From JBGPIT01 sp041485125 (GTDB taxonomy: Bacteria > Desulfobacterota > Binatia > UTPRO1): a DNA stretch of 10,915 bases. The number at the start of each line of letters is the position of its first letter. Positions within the stretch are counted from its first letter, which is position 1. The stretch is taken from NCBI GenBank assembly GCA_041485125.1, contig JBGPIT010000154.1, forward strand, positions 1 through 10,915, read 5' to 3'. Under the pieces are notes generated by a model that made no database searches, was not told the DNA's origin, and worked only from the letters and a program-made list of their open reading frames with translations. Below, piece after piece: positions 1-5,565 of the stretch. The position numbers and the translations under genes are program-made.

Positions 1-222
1 CCCGACGGCATCACCAAGCTGACACTCAAGCAGGGTCTCACGCCGGGCCAGGCGAAGATCGGCCTCAAGGGCAAGGGCGTGAACCTGAACCTGCCGGCGT
101 TGCCGTTGGCGCAGCCGGTCACCGTGCAGCTCCGAAGCGGTACCGGCGTCTGCTGGGAAGCGGTCTACGGCGCGCCGGCCAGCAAGAACAGCTCGGCGCA
201 GTTCAAGGACAAGTCCGACTGA
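1..222 (+). CDS. C-terminal fragment of a secreted protein carrying the KDKSD C-terminal module (5' end outside window)
   Basis: The frame is open from base 1 and ends at TGA 220-222, giving 73 visible residues with no start codon in the window. The fragment matches the last ~68 residues of the large exoprotein ending at 8409: both share, in order, KGKG, QPVTVQL, GVCWE and the terminal QFKDKSD, with variable residues between. The last 24 nt are identical in the two genes. By analogy with that paralogue, this is the end of an exported protein whose front half lies left of the window. The biochemical role of the module is unknown. Alternating hydrophobic residues suggest a small beta-rich domain with at least one conserved Cys. 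The next gene is convergent, its stop 49 nt away. I am sure of the reading frame and homology, but the rest of the protein cannot be judged. Confidence 0.85.
   Translation, partial: PDGITKLTLKQGLTPGQAKIGLKGKGVNLNLPALPLAQPVTVQLRSGTGVCWEAVYGAPASKNSSAQFKDKSD
199..222 (+). repeat. 24-nt identical gene 3' end, copy 1 (other copy 8386-8409)
   Basis: These 24 bases, encoding QFKDKSD plus the stop, are identical to 8386-8409. Flanking DNA diverges immediately after the stop codons. The match therefore marks the end of a duplicated coding module rather than a mobile element. Confidence 0.8.
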
Positions 223-228
223 GACGTC

Positions 229-273
229 GATCGCGTCCGCTCGCATCGTCGCGACGCGGGTGTGGTCGCGATC
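229..273. terminator. Possible stem-loop between convergent genes
   Basis: Between the stop of the left-edge gene (222) and the stop of the minus-strand gene (272) there are inverted arms GATCGCG at 229-235 and CGCGATC at 267-273. A competing stem, CGCGTC at 232-237 with GACGCG at 253-258, lies inside. Neither is followed by a T-run, and such short GC stems arise readily in this composition, so a shared terminator is only a possibility. Confidence 0.25.
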
Positions 274-1147
274 AGCGCGGCGGCAGCTTGCGGAGCTCGG
301 CGAGGACCGCGCCCGCCTTGTAGCGCAGCTCGTGCGACGGCGTGCGTCCGGCGAGCGCCGCCATCAGCTCTTCGGCGGCCGCGCCGCGCGCCATCTGGCG
401 GAACATCGTCGCGAGGGTCGCGTCCGCGACCGGGGCCAGCGTCGAGAGGTAGGCCGCCTCGAGGTCCGGATCGGTGCCGAACGCGGTGAGGATCGCCTCG
501 CGCGACGCCGCCCGCGCCCGCGCGTCGTCGTTGCCGAGAGCGGCCTGCAGCAGCTCGCCGGCGGTCGGCGTGTCGGTGCCGAGCGCGGTCGCGACGGGGC
601 CCGACACGTGCACGCGTCGTTGCAGGACGGCGGCCTGACGCTCCTCGTCGGCGAGCGACCGTGGCGCCGGCGAGTACGCCGGTGACGGCGCGCCGGTTGG
701 CGACGTACCGGCCGGCGCCGCCGCGCCGGCCGCGAGCAAGTCGATTGTCCGCAGCGCGCCGTCGCTCGCGTAGGTCAGCATGAAGCTGTGATCGCGGAGG
801 ATCGCCTCCAACGCGGTCGCGAGCGGCACGTCGTCGAGCGCGACCGTCACCTCGCCTGCCGGCACGGTGCCGCGGACCTCGACCCCGGTCGCGCTCGCGA
901 CCAGGTCGAGGACGCGCGCCAGCGGCTCGGCCGTGGCATGGACGCTCAGCCGATCGCCGGCCCAACGCACGTCGGGGCCCGCGCTGCCTCCGGTGGGGAC
1001 TTCGTCGGCCGGGGCGGTCGGCCGCGCGTCCGCCGGCGTCGGCGCGACCTCCGCACCGCCGGCGCCCGGCAGCGAAAGGGTTGCGACCACGACGAGCGCG
1101 AGGCAGGCGGCGCCGCGCCTTTGCTTTCCGTAGCATCGCGCGATCAT
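272..1147 (-). CDS. Secreted protein with STN-like (secretin/TonB short N-terminal) domain and helical repeat C-terminus
   Basis: A 291-residue protein. Residues 1-32 look like a signal peptide: basic start, a hydrophobic core around 15-27 and small residues before the mature end. An Ala/Pro-rich spacer follows to about 60. Residues 62-139 have the STN pattern: an amphipathic helix (LARVLDLVASATGVEV), a short strand, then a 'VTVALDDVPLATALEAIL' segment, as found at the N-terminus of secretins and some TonB receptors. After a second Pro/Ala linker (140-163), residues 165-288 are helical and HEAT-like. No secretin pore or beta-barrel segment follows, so this is not itself an outer-membrane channel; a periplasmic accessory or scaffold role is inference. 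It is divergent from the CMD-family gene, with starts only 20 nt apart. The chosen start lacks a strong Shine-Dalgarno sequence but gives the signal peptide. Confidence 0.75.
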   Translation of the reverse strand: MIARCYGKQRRGAACLALVVVATLSLPGAGGAEVAPTPADARPTAPADEVPTGGSAGPDVRWAGDRLSVHATAEPLARVLDLVASATGVEVRGTVPAGEVTVALDDVPLATALEAILRDHSFMLTYASDGALRTIDLLAAGAAAPAGTSPTGAPSPAYSPAPRSLADEERQAAVLQRRVHVSGPVATALGTDTPTAGELLQAALGNDDARARAASREAILTAFGTDPDLEAAYLSTLAPVADATLATMFRQMARGAAAEELMAALAGRTPSHELRYKAGAVLAELRKLPPR

Positions 1148-1157
1148 ATTCGCCCAC

Positions 1158-1163
1158 GGAGGA
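1158..1163 (+). promoter_or_regulatory. Ribosome binding site setting the start at 1168
   Basis: GGAGGA lies 4 nt before the ATG at 1168. It favours this start over an in-frame ATG at 1081, which would add 29 Arg-rich residues overlapping the divergent gene and unlike anything in the CMD family. Confidence 0.8.
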
Positions 1164-1167
1164 CCTC

Positions 1168-1713
1168 ATGAGCACGCCCCGTATTGCGCCCCTCAAACCG
1201 CCCTACCCGGCCGAGATCGACGCCGAGCTCACCGCGATGATGCCGCCTGGGCTGGAGCCGCTGAAGCTCTTTCGCACGCTCGCGCAGAACCCGTGGGTGC
1301 TGCGGAAGTTCCACCTCGGCAACCTGCTCGATCGCGGCGCCATCGACCGTCGCGACCGCGAGATCGTCATCCTGCGCACCTGCGCGCGGTGCCGGTCGGA
1401 GTACGAGTGGGGCGTTCACGTGAGCGTCTTCGCGGCGCGCGTCGGGCTCACGAGCGAGCAGGTCGCGGCGACCTTGCACGGCGACGCCGACGATCCGGCG
1501 TGGTCGGAGGCCGATGCGGTGCTCATCCGGCTCGCCGACGAGCTGCACGACAGCGCGACGATCGCGCCGGCAACGTGGAATGCGTTGGCCGAGCGCTGGA
1601 GCCCGGCGCAGTTGATCGAGCTCTTGGTCGTCGCGGGCTTCTACCACACGGTCTCCTTCGTCACGAACGCGCTCGCGATCGATCTCGAGGAGATGGCCGC
1701 GCGGTTTGCGTAA
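1168..1713 (+). CDS. Carboxymuconolactone decarboxylase (CMD/AhpD-like) family protein
   Basis: A 181-residue soluble protein of the CMD fold. The core helix pair is clear: 'RDREIVILRTCARC' (62-75) followed by SEYEWGVH (77-84), the signature of the CMD subgroup with a YEW..H motif. Aligning to the AhpD active site CxxCxxxH, the two cysteines fall on S77 and E80, while H84 is kept. The thiol peroxidase chemistry of AhpD is therefore not expected. C72 and C75 form a separate CxxC one turn earlier. A second helical half (about 100-175) ends in 'FYHTVSFVTNALAIDLE', also typical of the family. Relatives include 4-carboxymuconolactone decarboxylase and many uncharacterised proteins. No aromatic-degradation genes lie nearby, so the substrate is unknown. 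It is followed after 41 nt by the 3D-domain gene on the same strand. Confidence 0.9.
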   Translation: MSTPRIAPLKPPYPAEIDAELTAMMPPGLEPLKLFRTLAQNPWVLRKFHLGNLLDRGAIDRRDREIVILRTCARCRSEYEWGVHVSVFAARVGLTSEQVAATLHGDADDPAWSEADAVLIRLADELHDSATIAPATWNALAERWSPAQLIELLVVAGFYHTVSFVTNALAIDLEEMAARFA

Positions 1714-1743
1714 CGCGGGCCCTCGTCTACCCTCGAAGGACAC

Positions 1744-1751
1744 GGGAGGGG
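1744..1751 (+). promoter_or_regulatory. Ribosome binding site setting the start at 1755
   Basis: The purine-rich GGGAGGGG ends 3 nt before the ATG at 1755. It selects this start, which begins a signal sequence, over a much longer in-frame extension that overlaps the CMD gene in another frame. Confidence 0.75.
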
Positions 1752-1754
1752 TCG

Positions 1755-2177
1755 ATGCGTAGAGCTCCGCTTTGGATCGTCGTCGCCGTGGTGGCGAGTC
1801 TCGCCGGCGCGTCGTGCAGCGCCGTGCCGTGGGGTCGCCGCGAGGAGGTCGCGACGCGGCCGCCGCCGAGTCCGGAGCTGAAGCCGAGGATCACCGACTT
1901 CATGGCGACCGCCTATAGCGACCAGGGCACGACGGCGTCGGGCCACGAGGCCCAAGAGGGCATCGTCGCCGCCGACCCGAAGGTGCTGCCGCTGGGGTCG
2001 CGCATCCGCGTGCACGACGCCGGCAAGTACTCCGGCGTCTACCGGGTGAAGGACACCGGCGGGAAGATCGACGGCCACGAGATCGACATCTTCATCGCGG
2101 ACGACGCCGAGGCGAAGCGCTTCGGCAAGAAGCGCGTCAAGGTCGAGGTCCTGAGCGAGGGCACCGACCGCCGCTGA
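1755..2177 (+). CDS. Small 3D-domain probable lipoprotein (lytic-transglycosylase-like fold)
   Basis: A 140-residue exported protein. Residues 2-3 are basic, 6-19 hydrophobic, and C21 follows GAS, an imperfect lipobox (Gly rather than Leu at -3), so lipid anchoring is probable but not certain. Residues 48-136 form a 3D domain, the double-psi beta-barrel named for three conserved aspartates; these are D74 (AADPKVLPLGS), D100 (VKDTGG) and D111 (HEIDIF). The fold is shared with the catalytic barrel of MltA-type lytic transglycosylases and with small stand-alone 3D proteins of Firmicutes and others. Those proteins are thought to cleave or bind peptidoglycan in the envelope. Activity here is inferred from the fold. 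The gene is convergent with gpsA, with only 8 nt between the stops. It may be cotranscribed with the CMD gene 41 nt upstream, though the functions look unrelated. Confidence 0.88.
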   Translation: MRRAPLWIVVAVVASLAGASCSAVPWGRREEVATRPPPSPELKPRITDFMATAYSDQGTTASGHEAQEGIVAADPKVLPLGSRIRVHDAGKYSGVYRVKDTGGKIDGHEIDIFIADDAEAKRFGKKRVKVEVLSEGTDRR

Positions 2178-2185
2178 CGGTCTGC

Positions 2186-3229
2186 TCAGTCGGCGAACAT
2201 CGCGCGCGACGTGCCGGGCTCGATCCCGGCGAGCTCGTCCTTGTAGGCACGCTCGAGCAGGAGGCGGACCGCGTCGCCGATCGGGCGCCGCTCGTGCAGC
2301 ACCGAGTAGACGTTCTCGGTGATCGGCATCTCGACGCCGAGCTTTCGCGCCAGCGCCCGGCCGGCCGCCGCGGTCGAGAAGCCCTCGGCGACGGAGCGTT
2401 GGCTCGCGAGGTAGGCTTGGGGATCGACGCCGGCGGCGATTTGCTTGCCGAGCGTCCGGTTGCGCGAGAGGTCGCCGGTACAGGTGAGCACCAGATCGCC
2501 GACGCCGGCCATGCCGAGGAACGTGAGCGGGTTGGCGCCGAGCGCGACGCCGAGACGGCTCATCTCGGCGAGACCGCGCGTGATCAACGCCGCGCGCGCG
2601 TTGGCGCCGAAGCCGAGGCCGTCGCAGGCGCCGGTCGCGATCGCCATCACGTTCTTGATCGCGCCGCCGACTTGCACGCCGATCGGGTCGGCGCTGCTGT
2701 AGGTGCGGAACATCGGCGCGTGGAAGAGCGGCTGCACCTTGCGGGCGGCCGTCATCGCATGCGACGCCACGACGACGTCCGTCGGCAGGCCGCGCGCCAC
2801 CTCGCGCGCGAAGCTCGGGCCGGAGAGAAAGGCGAGCCGCTGCGGCCCGACGTCGGGGAGCGCGGTCGCGAGCACCTCCGACATGAGCGTCAGCGTGCGC
2901 TCCTCGATGCCCTTGGTCGCGACGACGACGAGCGCCTCGGCCGGCAGCGCCGCACGGATCGACGTCGCGACCGCGCGCAGGTGCTGCGAGGGCGGCACCA
3001 ACACGACCACGTCCGCGCCGGCGACGACCGCCGGCGCGTCGAGCGACGCGGTGATCGACTCCGGCAACGCGACGTCCGAAAGGTAGACGGAGTTCGTGTG
3101 CCGCTGCGTGATCTCGTCGGCCACCTCCGGCTCGAGCGCCCAGAGCGTGACGTCGTGGCCGATACGGGCGGCGTGGGCCGCGAGCGCCGTGCCCCATGCA
3201 CCGGCGCCGATGACTGCGAACTTCGCCAT
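2186..3229 (-). CDS. gpsA: NAD(P)-dependent glycerol-3-phosphate dehydrogenase
   Basis: A 347-residue cytoplasmic enzyme that reduces dihydroxyacetone phosphate to sn-glycerol-3-phosphate, the backbone for phospholipid synthesis. The N-terminal Rossmann fold has GAGAWGTALA at 8-17. 'ATKGIE' at 104-109 carries the conserved K106, and 'SGPSFAREV' at 136-144 is a family hallmark. The C-terminal helical domain contains GGAIKNVMAIATG with catalytic K192, then D245 in 'GVGDLVLTC' and the substrate-phosphate-binding SRNRTLG at 255-261. Length and motif order are normal for bacterial GpsA and nothing looks broken. The ATG at 3229 has GAGGTG (3235-3240 on the plus strand) 5 nt upstream. It lies 79 nt downstream of the sulfatase on the same strand, so readthrough is possible, but a housekeeping gene may well have its own promoter. 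Confidence 0.97.
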   Translation of the reverse strand: MAKFAVIGAGAWGTALAAHAARIGHDVTLWALEPEVADEITQRHTNSVYLSDVALPESITASLDAPAVVAGADVVVLVPPSQHLRAVATSIRAALPAEALVVVATKGIEERTLTLMSEVLATALPDVGPQRLAFLSGPSFAREVARGLPTDVVVASHAMTAARKVQPLFHAPMFRTYSSADPIGVQVGGAIKNVMAIATGACDGLGFGANARAALITRGLAEMSRLGVALGANPLTFLGMAGVGDLVLTCTGDLSRNRTLGKQIAAGVDPQAYLASQRSVAEGFSTAAAGRALARKLGVEMPITENVYSVLHERRPIGDAVRLLLERAYKDELAGIEPGTSRAMFAD

Positions 3230-3308
3230 TGTCGCACCTCGAAAGGATGTGGCGTTCGTCGACCGACGCCGACTGCATACACACGATCGGGCGCGGCGTC
3301 ACCGTCCG

Positions 3309-5381
3309 TCATTCGTCCTCGTCGGGATCCGGCCCGTTGGGATCCGAGTCGATCGGCCAGTTCGGCCGCAGCTGACGCAGCCGCGCCGCCATCTGCGCCA
3401 GACGCGCCGCGTGCTGCGGATCGCCGGCGACGTTCGTGAGCTCGTACGGGTCGCTCAGCAAGTCGTAGAGCTCGAGCTCGAAGATCGTGTTGGGATCGCC
3501 GGGCGTCGTCGGCGTCTCGGTGTATTTCCACTGCTGCTCGCGCACGGTCGCCCACGGATGACCGTTCGGCCAACCCTCGGTGAGAAAGTCGGTGCGCCAC
3601 GTCGCTGCGGTGCCGTCGAGGACCCGGACCAGACTCTTGCCGTCCGCGGCGGCCGGGACGCCGACGCCGGCGAGCTCGGCGAACGTCGGCGCCAAGTCGA
3701 TGTTGAGCGCGAAGCGCGACTCTTTCCGCGGTAACGGCGCGAGCTTCGGATAGCGGACGAACATCGGCGCGCGGATCGCCTCCTCGTACGGCTTGTTCTT
3801 GGCGCGGAAGCGATGCTCGCCCCAGTACCAGCCGTTGTCGGAGAAGAAGACGACGATCGTGTTGTCGGCGATGCCGAGGTTGCGGAGGTGCTGCATGATC
3901 CCGGTGATGCCGAAGGTCGTGCTGCCGCCGATCGCCTCGTCGACCGCTTGCAGCATCTCGAGCTGATCGATGCGGACCTGGTCGAGGTCGGCCTGCTCGG
4001 CCGGCGTCATGAGCGGGCTGTTCTGCACCCAGAGCGGCTTGTCGGAGACGTCGGCCTCGTTGTAGCTCGGCGGCCGCCACGGCGGCAGGCTTTGGAAGAG
4101 GCCGTCGTGGCGCGGCGCCGGCGTCTGCGGCAGATGGGGCGCCTTGAACGCGAGGTAGAGGAAGAACGGCTCGCCGAGCGCGACCGAGTCGCTGATGAAC
4201 GTCTTCGCCTTCTCGCGCAGCACGTCGGTCGAGTAGTCGCTGTCCGCCGATCCGTACGACACCTCGTGATAGCCGCCCATCCCGTTCGGCTCGATCATCA
4301 CGTAGTCGAAGTACTTCGGCTGCTTCATCGCCCGCCATTCGGTCCAGCCCGGCGGCACGTACGGCGGCTCGGTCATGGCGTTCCACAGTTGTGGGTACCC
4401 GTTCAGGTACTTGCCCATGAGGCTGGTGCGATAGCCGGCGCTCTGCAACCAGGTCGCGATCGTCGAGCTGTCGTCGAAGTCGTCGGCGCCGCCGTTGGTG
4501 CCGCCGTTCTTGTAGACCCCGGTGCGGTGCGAGTACTCGCCGGAGAGGATGCTGGTCCGGCTCGGGCAGCAGAGCGGCGTGGTCATGAACGCCGCGTCGA
4601 GGTCGACGCCCTGGTCGGCGAGCTCGGCGCGGGTCCGCGGCATGATCGCCGCGCCGCCCGGACCGTGCGTGCCGTCGGTCGTGTCCCAACGTTGGTCGTC
4701 GGTGAGGATGAAAAGGATGTTCGGGCGCAAGGGTTGCGGGCTCGGGCCGAAACGCGCGACCCACACACCCAGCAGGGTCGCGAGGCAGTCGCGCAGCGCG
4801 GCCGCGTCGAGCGAAGCTCCCGGCGCGCCCACCGCCGCCGCGCACTGCGGGCCCACTGCCGGCACGACGACACCGCTCACGTCCTGCGCGACGGTGACGG
4901 CACAGCTCTCCGGAAGCTTGTCGAGCTGCTTCCGCGCGTGCGCCTCGGCCTCCGCTTCCGGCTTGCCGTTGATGAGGTCCTTGAGCTTCGTCGCGACGTA
5001 GGTCGACACCGCATGGCCGATCTTCTTCTGACACGCGAGCTGAGCGCGGAGCGCGCGGGTATCGACCTTCGCCGCCGGCGGGTCGTTCGGTCCGTACGCG
5101 AGCGCGACGGCATCGCCGACGAGAGTCCCGGCACACGCGGGCGGCGGGCTCGTGCTGCACGACGCGCCGGGTCCGGCGCGGAAGATCTTGTCGTTGCAGC
5201 GCACCGCCTTGCTGATGCTGCGCTTCACCGCGCTCGCGTCGTCGCGGCTTGTGCACTGCGCGCCGACCGGCGGCGCGGTCGTGAGGACGAGAAGGCTTGC
5301 CGCAAGCCACGCCGCGCTCCGTTGCTGGCGTCGCGTGCGGCTTGTGAACGTCGATCGCTCGGTGGTCCGTAGGCTCGTCAT
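3309..5381 (-). CDS. Secreted arylsulfatase-type sulfatase with Cys-rich N-terminal extension and acidic tail
   Basis: A 690-residue exported sulfatase of the alkaline phosphatase superfamily. A basic leader and hydrophobic stretch (22-41) end in VGA before Q42, a likely signal peptidase I site. Residues 43-205 are an unusual helical extension with eight Cys (43, 62, 75, 83, 117, 160, 180, 199). The catalytic domain starts at 219: metal ligands D228-D229 in LTDDQ; CCPSR at 271-275, where C271 is the cysteine normally converted to formylglycine; K324 in MGKY; H415 in 'KAPH'; and D515-N516 in SDNG. These are all the main active-site elements, so it should hydrolyse sulfate esters once matured. 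The substrate is not readable. No formylglycine-generating enzyme gene is in view. The tail (678-690) is Asp-rich and resembles calcium-binding loops. A strong Shine-Dalgarno sequence supports the start. Confidence 0.95.
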   Translation of the reverse strand: MTSLRTTERSTFTSRTRRQQRSAAWLAASLLVLTTAPPVGAQCTSRDDASAVKRSISKAVRCNDKIFRAGPGASCSTSPPPACAGTLVGDAVALAYGPNDPPAAKVDTRALRAQLACQKKIGHAVSTYVATKLKDLINGKPEAEAEAHARKQLDKLPESCAVTVAQDVSGVVVPAVGPQCAAAVGAPGASLDAAALRDCLATLLGVWVARFGPSPQPLRPNILFILTDDQRWDTTDGTHGPGGAAIMPRTRAELADQGVDLDAAFMTTPLCCPSRTSILSGEYSHRTGVYKNGGTNGGADDFDDSSTIATWLQSAGYRTSLMGKYLNGYPQLWNAMTEPPYVPPGWTEWRAMKQPKYFDYVMIEPNGMGGYHEVSYGSADSDYSTDVLREKAKTFISDSVALGEPFFLYLAFKAPHLPQTPAPRHDGLFQSLPPWRPPSYNEADVSDKPLWVQNSPLMTPAEQADLDQVRIDQLEMLQAVDEAIGGSTTFGITGIMQHLRNLGIADNTIVVFFSDNGWYWGEHRFRAKNKPYEEAIRAPMFVRYPKLAPLPRKESRFALNIDLAPTFAELAGVGVPAAADGKSLVRVLDGTAATWRTDFLTEGWPNGHPWATVREQQWKYTETPTTPGDPNTIFELELYDLLSDPYELTNVAGDPQHAARLAQMAARLRQLRPNWPIDSDPNGPDPDEDE
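4767..5255 (-). other. Cysteine-rich helical extension of the sulfatase (residues 43-205)
   Basis: This segment lies between the signal peptide and the catalytic domain and is not part of the standard sulfatase fold. It holds all eight cysteines of the mature N-terminus, consistent with four disulfides, and helix-forming stretches such as ACQKKIGHAVSTYVATKLKD (116-135). I recall similar 'CQK.IGKA..KYV..KL' segments in uncharacterised proteins of deltaproteobacteria-like genomes, but cannot verify this here. Confidence 0.65.
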
Positions 5382-5565
5382 GGTCCCTCCTCTGCGTCGA
5401 GCGCCAAGCGTAGCAAGCCGCGGCAGCGAGTGACACGCGCCGCGACCTCACGATTTGCCACGCCCGCGCGTCTCCCCTTTTCTCGCGACGTCCCCCCGTT
5501 TTCCGGGCACCGCATCACGCCCTTCGGTATTGAGCGAAAGACGCCCCATCCGCCATGACTTGGGC
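5382..5565. promoter_or_regulatory. Divergent intergenic region between the sulfatase and the large exoprotein
   Basis: This 184-nt gap must hold the minus-strand sulfatase promoter and the plus-strand exoprotein promoter. It includes pyrimidine tracts (5475-5484 and 5495-5505) unlike the flanking coding DNA. The best plus-strand guess is TTGCCA (5455-5460), then 17 nt, then TTTTCT (5478-5483), which is weak at -10. I see no clear operator or riboswitch. Confidence 0.45.
5386..5391 (-). promoter_or_regulatory. Ribosome binding site of the sulfatase
   Basis: Read on the minus strand, AGGAGG lies 4 nt before the ATG ending at 5381. It is the best Shine-Dalgarno match in the window and fixes the start just ahead of the signal peptide. 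Confidence 0.8.

Noticed and set aside
247..256. Perfect 10-bp palindrome CGTCGCGACG
   Set aside because: CG-rich self-complementary decamers are expected by chance in this composition, and it has no position relative to a promoter that suggests an operator.
2890..5451. A long minus-strand open frame running through both the sulfatase and the start of gpsA
   Set aside because: It is a shifted frame of two genes whose correct frames carry complete active-site motifs. Its product is low-complexity Arg-rich sequence.
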